A program made the position numbers and the translations under genes. A stretch of 64,000 bases of DNA, taken from positions 268,501 through 332,500 of the forward strand of contig CAUYUJ010015029.1 of the NCBI GenBank assembly GCA_963575745.1. The letters run 5' to 3'. The notes under the pieces were generated by a model. The model was not told where the DNA came from and searched no databases. It worked only from the letters and a program-made list of their open reading frames with translations. This document shows positions 31,283-42,035 of the stretch, in pieces. Source of the DNA: Prorocentrum cordatum (taxonomy: Eukaryota; Sar; Dinophyceae; Prorocentrales; Prorocentraceae). Numbering within the stretch: the first letter of the stretch is position 1; every line of letters begins with the position of its first letter.

Positions 31283-33420
31283 CACTCGCGCTGCCCCCCC
31301 GGGGACCCCTCCACGTCACCGGGCCGGATCTTCTTGCCGTCGCTCTCCTGGGAGGACGGCAGCCACCCGCCCTCGCCGGCTCCGGGCCCAGGAGCGGCGG
31401 ATGTACCGTCCGTGGGCGGGCCGCCAGGACGGCGCACTCGCCGCTCTCGGGCCTGGGCCCGGCCCGACGACAGCTGGCGTGCCCAGACCTCCGACGTCGG
31501 GGTGCTCTCACGGCGTTGGCCACGGAGGCCTCGGCCTCATCCCATGGGGCCAGCTGTTCGCCGCGTGCCCTCGCTTCTGTCGTGTGGTTCTAGGCCTTCC
31601 AGACAGGGTCCGAGCAGATGGTGCCAGGGGATCGCACCGCATCGCCAGTGCATGGCCGATGCATCGGCGCCGTCGGCGTGGAGAGCATCGGGTTCCACAT
31701 CGAGCCGCATCGTCGATTGGGATCCCATGTGGGAGGCCTGGATCCTGGTGCCACCAGGGAAGAGCCCGCGAACGCTGACACCGACAAAAAGCGGCCGCCA
31801 TGCGTTCTCTGCCCGCGACGCCTGGAGGTCTGGGTGGGCGAGTGGTTGGCGCCCCCCCCTGGCGGCCTCCTCCGACTCGCCGTAGGCGAGCGCCAGCGCC
31901 TCCTGCGGCGGAGGGCTGTTCGAGCCTCTCGAATTGCTGACGGCACACTGGGCCCGACACGGAGGAGGGAGAAACGGAGAGTAGGAACAACAGGGCGGAG
32001 AGGGAGGGAAAACTGTCCACGCGCTTGCGCCTGAGGAAGGGGCGCTGCAAGAGGGACCGCTGGCGGTGCCAGCCGCCGCGCGATGGCCCTGGCCAAGGGC
32101 TCAGGATCCACCTTGCCACCACTGGCGGTGACCGCTTCCTTCGCCGACGGCTGGCCCCTTCCGCCGCCCGGCTAAAAAAAAATTGGCCGCCGTGGTGGTC
32201 GTCTTCATCGCGTTCGCTGCCGGCGTTAAAGTTGCCGTCGCCGCCCGGCCGGCCTGCTAAGGCCCGCCCGCCAGACCCGACCCGTGTGTAAGGTTTAATG
32301 GGTGTTCGCTCGGGCAGGCGCCAAAGTTTAATGTCCCGCCCGCCCGTTGGGATATACTCGTGGTCGCTCGAATGGTAGGTGGTAGGCGCGGCGCTTCCAT
32401 GTCCCACCCGTCCGACCCGACCAGCCCTTCCGATGCGTCGTCAGCAGCCCCGCCAAAGCCCGCACCCAGAACATGGCCCCCGCGCTCGTCATCCAGGGAA
32501 GAAGACTTCTCTCTTGCGTCGTGGCCGCGGCGGCGAGACCGCCAGAATCTTAGGAATGGCGCTGGACCGTGCGCGTGACCTCCATGGTCGGGCTGGATGT
32601 GTTGACTGACGCCAGCAGCTTCTCCTTCCCCGGACGGCCACGTAGTCTGCGCCCCCGTTGCATCCCATCGCAGCGCGCACGCGGTCCACGCCGAAGGTGA
32701 CCCAGGCGGCCTCAGTCTGCGCTCCAACCTCCAGCGTTTGGGGACCTCCTCGGAAAACACCAGTTCGGCCTGGAGCGCCCTGGGGACATCAGCGCCCAAT
32801 CCAGCGTCGGGGTGGCTGGCAGAATTGCGCGGCCTCGAAGGCTTCCCAGCTCTCACTGGAATAGGCGTTCGCCGCGACAACCTTCAGCTCGGGCGCAATA
32901 CCTTTGGCGCCAGCGCCCAGCGCGCACCTCGTCATGGGCTAAGCCACTACGCGGACGAACTCGGACGTCGTTGCACGCGAAGCCTTGTCTAGGCATGCCC
33001 CAGAAATCATGGCGCCACAACGTCCAGGGTTCCGCTGTCGCGAGCAGGCGGCTCGTGACTCCTTAGACCAACGCAGCGCGGCAGCCCCGCAGTGAGCGGC
33101 CACCGCGGGCGACCTCGACGCAACGTCCATGAGCGCACAAGAAGAAACCATTTTCGAACAACACAACAACTGAATGCGTGTCTTGGGGGTGACCTTGGAC
33201 ATATGCCAGAACACCTGCGCCGGATGGGAATGGATCCATCTGCGAGAACGGAAGGAGGAGAAAGAAGGCAGCGGGCGACCTCATATTGGTTCGATGGTGT
33301 TCGGGTGCTTCTGCGATTCCCTGCAGGCCTTGGAACAGATTGAATGGTTGTCACACGTATCCGGGCATTTCTGAAGCCTTCAGCTGCCCATGGAAAGGGT
33401 CAGCAGAGTAAGGGGGTCTC
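30531..33420. other. GC-rich region, no firm gene
   Basis: Frames on both strands are mostly compositional. A minus-strand stretch near 32340-32520 reads SLDDERGGHVLGAGF and EGLVGSDGWDMEAPRLPP and could be a decayed exon, without family or boundaries. A CTG repeat lies at 31213-31281. Confidence 0.3.
31213..31281 (+). repeat. (CTG)n microsatellite
   Basis: About 22 CTG units with one ATG interruption. Confidence 0.95.
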
Positions 33421-33429
33421 GTGTCGAAT

Positions 33430-33640
33430 CGATGCGGTTACTTGCCGATGCAACGCGCGTGAAATATTATTGAATGCCTATCATATTCGTCGAATGTGAC
33501 ATGGAGAAGCGTGCGCTTCCAAAGCTGAGCGCGGGCTGGTTCACCGGCCGAAACAGCGCAATGCGTGTAACCACGCGCAGAAAGCCCGAGCACTGAATAC
33601 GAACGCGGAAATGCATGTCGCGGCGCGTGAAAGCCTTCCT
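33430..33640 (+). repeat. Dispersed repeat family 3, left copy (candidate LTR)
   Basis: Collinear with 41820-42030: ACTTGCCGATGCAACGCG versus ACTTGCCAGTGAAACGCG, CACGCGCAGAAAGC versus CGCGCGCAGAAAGC, CACTGAATACGAA versus CACCGAATACGAA, and ATGTCGCGGCGCGTGA versus ATGTTTCGGCGTGTGA. The two copies lie about 8.4 kb apart in direct orientation around the large copia-like remnant. Confidence 0.55.
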
Positions 33641-33644
33641 CAGA

Positions 33645-34001
33645 TTAAAAATTGTTTATACGACGCAAGCGGTTCACTGCCCCCCTTACTGCATGCAAAA
33701 AACCTGTCCCCGAGACCAGATGCGAAGGAAGGGGCCTGGAGGCGAGGGCAGCAAAATATGGCACGGTGCCTTTAAATCTGCACACCAATCCACCCCGAGC
33801 CTCGGCCTTTTCAGTCTCAGAATCGCCCTCGGGCTCCTCGCCCTCGTAGGGGGGAACGAAGGGGAGCTCGTAGTCGTCTTCCATCGTGTCCAGCGCGCCC
33901 TTCTTCATGATCTTCCTTTTCTTGGCGGAAGTAAAGCTCCGAACCTGCACGAGGGCCCACTTAAGCTGCGTGTAGAACTCCAGGGTAGCCTGCAGTGCCA
34001 A
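33645..34001 (-). pseudogene. Coding-like C-terminal fragment
   Basis: Minus-strand frame with normal composition: a basic N-terminal part (KWALVQVRSFTSAKKRKIMK), an acidic middle (TMEDDYELPFVPPYEGEEPE), then RFKGTVPYFAALASRPLPSH to a stop at 33645. It lies inside the left candidate LTR boundary, at the 3' end of the retroelement-like region. Function is unknown. It may be element-derived or a host exon. Confidence 0.3.
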
Positions 34002-34274
34002 ACCCTCCAGCTAGGTCAACCAGTCTGCGATCATCGCCTCCGAATGCACCCACCTCAGATCCGCCTGGGCTGCGCTCGTGTTCTGTCTCAAGACAAACGC
34101 CTCCATCGCTCATACCCTGAGGAGCAAACCCTGTCTACACTATCGCACATGGCTCTGCAATCAGTGACTAGGGAACCAGGGATCTCCTTATGCAGTTGTC
34201 GATCTCGCGGTGCGGAATTCTGCGTCCGTAGGTCATCTCGTGCCACGCCAACCTCGCGCACTCTTGAGCCTCAT

Positions 34275-35500
34275 TCGCCATGGTGTCCGTCTGGATCTAG
34301 GCGCTTAGCGAAATCCACGCCACTCGTGGTAACGTCCGCGAGGCTCTTGAATGACGGAGAGGCGCATGAGCTGGTCGTCCAGGATCTTTCTCTGCGCCAT
34401 CGTCATGCGCATGCATCCTTGAGATCCCCTGACAACGGGACCTTCCACGAAGCACCATGCCGCGTGACAAACACGGGGTCGTCCGTGGACTGGAAGGAAA
34501 TTGCGATCCAGGCGGCCTCGTGCGCGGCATGCACCAGATGGCTGACCCCCTTGGTGGTCGCCATGCTTCCCGTAAGTACATGTCCCCCAGCATGCGCGCT
34601 TCTCCCGCCAGCCACGTCGTTCCTTGAGATGCCAGAAACTTGGTGCCTCATGAGCCCCCATCGTCGGCACTCAGACTTGAGGCTATCTGGCTGGGGAGCT
34701 TCGCCTCGGCGCTCCTGCTCGTACAGGGTCAGCTCGATGCACTCGACCTTCTGCGCCGCCTTGACCAGGCTCTGAATACTTGCAAATTCCGCTAGCAACA
34801 CGTACTCTGATCCGCACGGTGTGAAGAAACCAACGTCCCAGGAGCCCAACTGGCACAACTTCTCGATGTCTTGAAAATAATTGCTGCCTGTGGTGGTGGT
34901 CGGAAACCCATCGCGAAAATATCCACTCGCACAAACGACGATCGTCTCCACGTTGCTCTTGCTCTCGCACTTGACCGGCAGACATGGCTCAATGGTCATC
35001 GGTGCATAATTCAGAGCTCGCAAATCACAGTCCACCTTGCCGCCCCCTTCCTTCGGGGTTTGGCCGGGCCGCGCGCTGCCTCCAGCCGGACTTGACCTGA
35101 GCAACTTCGCACTTGCTCGCAGAGCCTTCATCCGGCGTTGCGCGCCACAAGTTCAGTTCGGCTTGTCCTTCCTCGACGGACTTCTTGAAAGGTCTGCATG
35201 GGCTTCTCGCTGAACGCTGCCGGCGCTTCGCCTTCCATGAAGAAGGCGGCCATCCAGATGTCCTGGTCCTCTCAGATGCTCGCGAAGACCTCTGCTGCTC
35301 CCCCCTGGTCCGCTGCCGCATTTTTCGCGGGGGTGGGGGTCTCTGCGCTCGTTGTGAAGCCTGGTCCTTGTCGTGATGTGAAATGTCTCCTCGTCGGTAC
35401 TGGCACATCGCCTGGTAGAGGTTTGCTCTTCGCGTTGAAGTCGGCATTTGGAACCGGCGCCGGGGTGGGAACTGGCGGTGGTCTTCTCGGCGGAGTCACC
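34275..35500 (-). pseudogene. Frameshifted coding-like region, unknown
   Basis: A chain of minus-strand coding-like pieces in changing frames. In order: EDQDIWMAAFFMEGEAPAAF (about 35270), FKKSVEEGQAELNLWRATPD (about 35170), a 242-residue frame from 35131 containing IEPCLPVKCESKSNVETIVV, GSWDVGFFTPCGSEYVLLAEF-like residues and QSLVKAAQKVECIELTLYEQ, and finally KILDDQLMRLSVIQ near 34370. Frame changes occur near 35190, 35060 and 34330. Composition is that of a soluble protein of about 400 residues. No RT, integrase or other pol motif is recognised, although position suggests the pol region of the surrounding element. Host pseudogene is the alternative. Confidence 0.4.
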
Positions 35501-35599
35501 TGGGAATATGTCCTGGACGGTGGTGCACTGCGGTCGCGTCTTCTCCTCCCGCCCCCCGCCTCCTGCCTCTCGCCTCCTGCCCCCCAGGACCCCGCCGCC

Positions 35600-36790
35600 C
35601 CTGCGGGGCTGCGATCTGCGACGTCGCCACATTCGAGGGCTGTTGGTGGGTCCGGCGGAGTGAAGCACTGCGCAAATCCGGGCGGGACCTCGCCGTCCCT
35701 GGGGGGCTGCGATCTGCGACGCTGTCGCCACTGTCGACGGCTGCTGGTGGGCGCAGCGGGGTAAAGCACCGCGCAGATCTGAGCGGGCCCTCGCTGTCCC
35801 TGGGGGGCTGCAATCTGCGACATTGTCGCCACTTTCGACGGCTGCTGGTGGGTCCAGCAGATTGAAGCACCGCGCAGATACGAGAGGGCCCTCGCCGTCC
35901 CTTGGGGGCTGCGATCTGCGACGCTGTCGCCACTTTCGAAGGCTGCTGGTGGGTCCAGCTGAGCGAAGCACCGCGCAGACCTGAGCGGGACCTCGCCGTC
36001 CCTGGGCGGCTGCAATCTGCGACGCTGTCGCCGCTTTCGACGTCTGCTGGTGGGTGCAGCGGAGTGAGGCACCGCACAGATCTGAGCGATACCTCGCGGC
36101 CCCTGCGGGGCTGCGATCTGAAACGCTGTCACCACTTTCGAGGGCTGTTGGTGGGTCCAGCAGAGTGAGGCACCGCGCAGATCCGAGAGGGCCCTCGCCG
36201 TCCCTTGGGACTACGATCTGCGACGCCGTCGCCACTTCCGAAAGCTGCTGGTGGGTCCAGCGGAGCGAAGCACCGCGCAGACCTGAGCGGGACCTCGCCG
36301 TCCTTGGGGGGCTGTGATCTGCGACGCTGTCGCCACTTTCGACGGCTGCTTGTGGGTCCAGCGGATTGAGGCACCACGCAAATCTGAGCGAGACCTCGCC
36401 GTCCCCGGGGGGCTGCGATCTGCAAACCTGGGGGGCTGTCGCCACTTTCGAGGGCTGCTTGGGGGCTCAGCATAGCGACCTGGGAAACTGTCACCACTTT
36501 CGACGGCTGCTGGTGGGTCCAGCAGATTGAGGCACCACGCAAATCTGAGCGAGACCTCGCCGTCCCTGGGGGGCTACGATCTGCGAAACTGTCGTCGCGT
36601 GCAAGGGCTGCTGGCGGGTCCAGAGGAATGAGGCACCGCGCAGATCTGAGCGTGACCTCGCCGTCCTTGGGGGGGCTGCAATCTGTGAGTCCGTCGCCAC
36701 TTTCGAAGGCTGATGACGGGTCCAGCGGAGTGAGGCACCGCGCAGATCTAAACGGGACCTCGCAATCCCTGGGGGGCTGCGTGCCTCGCG
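35600..36790 (-). repeat. 101-bp tandem array, about 12 units
   Basis: Anchor GCGATCTGCGA or a variant recurs at 35611, 35709, 35810, 35911, 36012, 36113, 36213, 36314, 36415, 36576 and 36678 (98-102 bp apart, with one 161-bp step). Because 101 is not a multiple of three, reading frames rotate through the unit. Even so, minus-strand frames stay open for up to 430 residues because the unit lacks stops. It interrupts the copia-like remnant between its linker and the unknown region. Confidence 0.93.
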
Positions 36791-36854
36791 AATGCCGCTC
36801 GCAGAAGTATCTGCGCCCATGTCGCGTCATCACCTCCGTATACTGTTTCCCAAG

Positions 36855-37240
36855 CTACTCATGCTCCGCATTGCGCAGGGGTTGGGTACGTCGCCAGGAT
36901 AATTCCTGATCTGGTCCCAGGACTCCTGTCTCATCGATGATGTTCCTGAGCACGTCCTCAGGGCTGGGATCTGGCCCAGCATCCTCAGATACGTCAGGTG
37001 CCCCATCAGCCTCGCGTGCCTCGGGTGGTCCTTCCTCGCGTTCTGGCTCTGGCATCCTCTTGTCGTTCGGGGTCGCGCCTTCAAGCAACTCTTCTGGCGC
37101 CGTCTCCTCGTCCTGCGCTCCGTCGTGTTCAGGAGAAGCCTGTGGTACTTACCGTTCATCACGATCGTGGTCAACTCTTTCCAGTGGTTGTTGATGCCCC
37201 AAGCTCCAGTGCCTGTCGCCGATGTCCAGCGCATCCACTA
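36855..37240 (-). pseudogene. Copia-like acidic linker region
   Basis: Minus-strand frame, acidic and Pro-rich: EGATPNDKRMPEPEREEGPP, then SEDAGPDPSPEDVLRNIIDE and LGPDQELSW. It directly follows the integrase C-terminal fragment, where copia polyproteins carry a variable linker before RT. An adjacent piece in another frame reads VDALDIGDRHWSLGHQQP. No catalytic motif is present. The downstream boundary is the 101-bp array. Confidence 0.4.
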
Positions 37241-38130
37241 ATGGCTGCCTGTCTAACGGGTTGGTTCGACTTCTGGAGGATGACGCATAGGGCCTCGTTG
37301 TGCTCCGACGCCGACCTCAGCAGCGGCGGAGTGCTGAGCACCAACTGTTGTTGCGGTAGATCAGGACCAGGTTGCGGGGGGTCGTCTCACCCCTCGCGCG
37401 CTTTGACCACCTGCGCTGGACCCAGGAATTCCTCCTTCGACTTCTTGCGCTTGTCTCCTGCTGCCTGGCTCTGCCCGGAATGCGGCCAGCTCGGCCGTCT
37501 CGCAGGTCGTGAACTTCCGCGTCTTGGTCAGAGCGGCCAGTCGAGCGCGTCGATTAACCACTGCTTCCACAAAGGCCCTGCATGCGCTCCTGCATGGCCA
37601 CTTCAACACTTCACGTCTTCTCGGCCTCCGCATGCAGCTGCGCCGCGGCCCCAATCATCAACGAGTCGACGGACCGCGGTTGACGGCCGAATGCCATCTG
37701 GCGCGGGGAAGCACCGGACAGGCAGCACATCATGAACATCTCGGCGCGGGCCGCTGCGCTCCAGCTGAGCAGCTCCAGGGTTGGCTTGTCGGGGCACGTC
37801 GCCGCCATCCTCGTCTCGGCTACCTACGTCAAATTGATCGCCGCTTCCACCCGCCCGCGCTGCCGGCGCGGCCCGGCTGGTCCGACTTCCCGATGGGCGC
37901 GGCGCTGGGGGGCCACGTCGCGCAGCCATTTGGACCGATCTGCGCCGACCGGGCCCGTACGCGCCTGCAGGGGTCGTCCAGAAGTACCGCGCCCTGTCGT
38001 CGGTGAAGGTGTCCCACGCCACCGTAGCTGACGTCTCTCCCGCGCCCCCCTCGTTCAGAACCGCGGCGTGGATGATGGGCGTCGCCTCGGCCGACCCGTT
38101 GCCGGCCGGCGCGGCGCCGCTGGCCTGGGC
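37240..38130 (-). pseudogene. Decayed copia-like integrase region
   Basis: Minus-strand fragments in several frames that together match the C-terminal part of a copia integrase. In order: ATVAWDTFTDDRARYFWTT (about 38010-38070), then ELLSWSAAARAEMFMMCCLS with GASPRQMAFGRQPRSVDSLM (about 37680-37780), then KWPCRSACRAFVEAVVNRRA and LAALTKTRKFTTCETAELAA (about 37480-37600), then PRNLVLIYRN (about 37360). The SG-SP-Q-FGR pattern followed by a basic helix and a small beta domain is characteristic of these integrases. The catalytic Asp/Asp/Glu set cannot be traced with confidence. At least three frame changes. Confidence 0.6.
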
Positions 38131-40390
38131 CCTTGTCGCGGGGTGGGTCAAGTCGAAGCCGCTAATCTAGAAATCGCCCAGCGGTTCGGTGGCCTGTCTG
38201 GGTGCCGCGGGAACTTGGGCCCGTCTCGCTGTCGCTTCACATATGCAGCACTTCAGTTGGCCTGCCATCGCGATGACTCATGGTTGAGCTCCTTCGCGAG
38301 CTAGACATGCCCGCGTCGCATTATTTCCCCGCGCAGTTCACGTTCACGCGGGTGCTCATCAGCTCCTCCCCGACGATCTTCGATCGCGACCTTCGGGTCG
38401 GCCCCTCCTCCGCTTCGGCGTCCACCGGGAAAGCCTCCTCAGGCGTGTTCACGATCGTGGCGAAGGCCTTCTGTCTGCGCCTCGAGTTCGCCTCGGGCAC
38501 CCCCCCCTGATTGTCGCCGCCCAAATCCGGCACGTGGCTGCTGGATATCTGGCGGCGGCCCCCGCGCGATACGCCCATGCCCCCATCACCGCGTGTTCGC
38601 GGTCTCGCGCTCGCCCCCGTCGCTGTCGGCAGGGCGCAGTGTCTGGCTGGATGATGGCCCCCCAGCCCTTGCGGATCAGTTCGCCCGTCGCGTTGCTCTC
38701 CATGCCCAGGCTGCAAACGTAGCTGACGGTCTCGCGGTGCTGCTGCCGCACCTCGAGCAGCCCTGGCATGCCCCTTTAAGAACTGGCCGTCAGCGACACT
38801 CAGGACCTCCAGCGCGTTCCTCGCCGCCCTGTGGACTCTCCGCTTTTCGACCGCGCGGCGCCCGCCGCCCTGAAGTTCCGAGAACGGCGCGCACGGAGAC
38901 AAGGCGCGGGCCCTTCGCGGGATCGCCTTCATCATGAGCTCCTTCGCCCTGGCCCCGGCCCCCCTCGCTGACGTCGAACGCTTCGGAGAGGCCCGCGCGC
39001 GCACTTGCCTTCCATCTTCCGCGCTTGCATTCCGAGCGAGCTGTCCGGCGGAGCGGAAATCTCCAGCGTGTCGATTATGCCCATTCGAGCCGTCGGCGCT
39101 GGCCGTTCGATGCCCATCGAGTCGTGCTTCGCGGCTGCATTCGTGCGCGATCTCCCTCCAGCCCCGCTGTCCGACGCGCTTGCCGAGCCCTTCGCGGCCG
39201 CGAATGTCTTCGGGCATCCACACTTCTCGTGCTTTCGCACCTGGGCATGCTGTGACTAGCGACTGTTGGCCTGGATCCTCATCGCCATCTTCTGCCAGCG
39301 GATGCAAGGCTCCCATCGGCGGCCCCGTCGTTGCTTTGTTTTTTCTCGGGAAGGGCGTTGGATGTCTTGGTGGAACCGCGATTGTTGGCCTTCGTGGCCT
39401 TGCTCGATCCCCGGACTCGCCGGCACGCGTCGGACTCGCGTTGGTCGGCAGCTTCTTCGAGAGCGACTTTGACGTCACGGTTGACTCAGCACCCTCTGCC
39501 TCCGGTGTCGCGAGGGACATCTTCTTGGTGCGCGGTGCTATGGGCGTCTCCCCTGCCTCCTTGTCCACCGGCAGATCCTGCCCTCGGCCCCCGACTCGGG
39601 GAAGCTTCGCCCAGGCGGCGAGGTGGTGCCGCGACGGCAGCAGCGTTCTCTGTCGCGCTCTCGTGGCCGCCTCGACCAAGACTCCTTCGCGTGCCACATG
39701 CGACGCGAATGCCTCGCTTTGATCCTCCGTCGTGCGTGGGTTTATCACGGCGAACAGCACCGCGGCCCGCGCCCCGCGTGGAACTGCGCGGCGCGCTCCT
39801 GCTCGGCAGGCGCAGCCGGCCACGACGGCGCTGAAGATCAATGGGCCACCTCGGCGCTGCAATCCCGCGGTGGACCCGCCGGGCCCCGCTCGAACTAATC
39901 GTCTGGGGTCATTGATTTTCAGGCGTGTCAATTCCATGGCATTCGAACTTCACTACGGCCCGACATCCCGTGATGCCTTGTTTCTGGACCGTCGCAATAG
40001 CTTTTGAACTCATCATCGTGATCCTCGCGGCGTGCTGCTTATGTGGAAGAAGGTTCGGCAGCGCTGGCCGTTCGCTTCCCGCGCCTGAATTTGAATGACA
40101 ACTACACTCAACTCCCATTCCTCAGGCGTTGTAGCGGCTTCCGGCTGGGCGACTTCGAACCGCGGGCAGAGCGTCGCGCGAGCTAGAGAGCTGCCCCGCC
40201 AGCCCCTGCCGGCCGCCCCCGTAGACCAAGGGGCCAAGAACATCAGAGACTGCGGCCCCGCCAGGTCGAACCGCAACTTGCCATCGCCTTCGACTGAAAG
40301 CCGCAAGACGCTTGATGCCGATACTCCCGACCGCCTCTCCTTTCTCGCCCCCCATGCGCGTGCCCCTCGTCTTCTCGCTGCGGTCCATGG
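38131..40390 (-). pseudogene. Internal retroelement region, poorly preserved
   Basis: Lies between protease and integrase of the copia-like remnant. Minus-strand islands look weakly coding (YVCSLGMESNATGELIRKGW near 38700, CGCPKTFAAAKGSASA near 39210). A 538-residue open frame covering 38321-39937 is mostly Arg/Ala/Gly-rich and is not proposed as a protein. A zinc-binding HHCC module was looked for and not found. Confidence 0.35.
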
Positions 40391-40403
40391 CGATCTGGCC
40401 CTC

Positions 40404-40590
40404 TCAGATCTCCGGGGCGATGGCGTCCTTGATCGCCGGGGCCAGGCCCACGCCGACAATGCTCTTCGACGCGCCCGTGTCGACGATCGCGTAGCCGACG
40501 GTCTTCTCGCCCGCCCATCCAACCTGACCTTCAGCAGGTGGGGTGCCCACGTTGTTATAGTTCGCGCGGTCGATCTCCCCCGCCCCTCCA
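40404..40590 (-). pseudogene. Retroviral-type aspartic protease fragment
   Basis: Minus-strand frame with GEKTVGYAIVDTGASKSIVG. The catalytic DTGA lies at about 40470-40481, with hydrophobic residues before it and a Ser and Val-Gly after it, as in retropepsins of Ty1/copia elements. The frame stops at 40404, and the sequence resumes in other frames toward 40120 (EGQIAMDRSEKTRG, then LAGPQSLMFLAPW), so it is frameshifted. In active elements this enzyme cleaves the Gag-Pol polyprotein as a dimer. It lies downstream of gag and upstream of integrase, in the order expected for copia. Confidence 0.65.
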
Positions 40591-40738
40591 ACGAAGGCGT
40601 TGCCCGCCCCGCTGGCCAGCCGCGCGTCGCCGCCCTCGCTGCCCGTCTGGCCGCGCCCAGGGCTGTTCACAGCGCGGTGCGGCCCCTGGCCGATCAAGCG
40701 CCTGCCCGAGCCTTTGCCACGACCCTGCGGTGGCCCCC

Positions 40739-41154
40739 TCACTCCACGCTGCGCTGGCGGCGGCCAGGCCGCTTCCCTCCTCCCCGTGGCCCAGGTGGTC
40801 TGGGAGGGCGGAGAGCCGACTTGACTGCCGCCGCGATAGTTTGCTCCTGTGTGCTCCGCTGGCCGAAGCCCGCTACGGGGAAGGAACCGCCCCTGTCCTT
40901 CGTCGCCTCGGCCAGCAGCTGCTTCGCCTCGGTGAAGGTCTTGTTCGCGTCCTGTGCGTAGACCTCGGCGTCCACGTCATGGGCATCCAGCTCGGCGAAT
41001 TCGTCGAGCGCTTCCTCCTTGCGGTTCGCGTCGCCCACTTCCTCGAGAGCGCTCCGGCTCTTCCGCAGCTCCGTCGTCTTGACAGCCCACCCTCTGGCGC
41101 TCCCGGCGGAAATACCTGTCGTTCATGTGCGAGCCTCCTTCTGGCGCTGAGCAA
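40739..41154 (-). pseudogene. Gag-like distal region
   Basis: Minus-strand coding-like frame (41038-40739) reading DANRKEEALDEFAELDAHDV, KTFTEAKQLLAEATKDRGG and IAAAVKSALRPPRPPGPRGG, then basic and Gly/Pro-rich. An acidic helical segment followed by a basic region before the protease fits the end of Gag. No CCHC zinc knuckle is visible. Confidence 0.4.
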
Positions 41155-41306
41155 TCGCGTTTCGTGCTGCCAGATCCTTGCCGGACCAAACTAACACCGA
41201 CGTCTCGGTGACAGTCTCAATGCTCCAGCTTGACAGTCCTGCCACAACCGGGGCCCCTTCGCTCGGGTCCGAGCTCGCGCTGACCAAGCAAATGATTTCT
41301 CACAGC

Positions 41307-41783
41307 TCAGCAAGGGCCACGTCTAGCGCCCCCCATGTCTGGGGCGATCACTCGCGCGCTCTTGTCCATCTCTTGATCGGAATATTCCTCTTGCTCCGCG
41401 GGTAGACTCACCGTCCGCCCCAACTTGTGCATTCTGGGGCCATGCGTCTTCTTCTCGTGGTAGTAATGAAAGACCTTGTGAACAACGTCGCTCGACGTTT
41501 GCTTGCCCAGACTCCGTTGGAATACCTTCAGCAGGTTCCGTGGTCGTTTTTCCTCCAAGATCGCGTCTGCAACCTCATTCGTCCGCGGAAGACGCAGGTT
41601 TAGACAGTGCACGATGTTTTTTGGAAAGGCGTGCACCAAGCGTGGTCCGAGCAGCTTTCGCTTCTCTTCCCGAGTGACGAAAATTAGCAGCTCCAACTCG
41701 GCCTGGTACTCGTCCAGCGTTACCGTCCCGGGTCGGGATCTCCAGGAAATCCCCGATATGGTTCGTGCTCGTTGAGCCACTCG
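41307..41783 (-). pseudogene. Gag-like domain of copia-like remnant
   Basis: Minus-strand frame of about 157 residues. It has TLDEYQAELELLIFVTREEK, then GPRLVHAFPKNIVHCLNLRL, TNEVADAILEEKRPRNLLKV and VVHKVFHYYHEKKTHGPRMH. The helical pattern and position just upstream of a protease match the capsid part of an LTR-retrotransposon Gag. The start given by the frame is probably not native: coding-like residues continue upstream in another frame (HIGDFLEIPTRD), and the N-terminal part of Gag seems lost before the candidate LTR at 41820. It ends at a stop at 41307. Confidence 0.5.
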
Positions 41784-41819
41784 GTCGACTTCGCACTTCC
41801 AAAACCGTGTCGACTAAAT

Positions 41820-42035
41820 GAGGCGACTTGCCAGTGAAACGCGTATACAATAATATCGATTCGCTATCAAGAATCTTCGGGTGCGCAATTGAGATGATCA
41901 CTGTTCCAAAAAAAGACGTGGGCTTGTTCTCCAGCCGAACACATACTGTGTATGTAGGCCGCGCGCAGAAAGCTCCGGCACCGAATACGAATACAGCACT
42001 ACATGTTTCGGCGTGTGAGAGCCTCTCCCTCTGGC
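41820..42035 (+). repeat. Dispersed repeat family 3, right copy (candidate LTR)
   Basis: Collinear direct copy of 33430-33640. On the minus strand it would be the 5' LTR. Divergence is high (many substitutions and small gaps), so an LTR pair would be old. It could instead be an unrelated dispersed repeat. Confidence 0.5.

Noticed and set aside
30765-31778. 337-residue plus-strand ORF with a poly-Ala run
   Set aside because: The poly-Ala is the CTG microsatellite read in another frame, and the remainder is compositional.
35153-36445. 430-residue minus-strand ORF
   Set aside because: Covers the 101-bp non-triplet array, and alternative frames are equally open. Kept as a repeat, not a gene.
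38321-39937. 538-residue minus-strand ORF
   Set aside because: Mostly Arg/Ala/Gly-rich. Coding-like islands nearby lie in other frames, so the frame is not the element's own.
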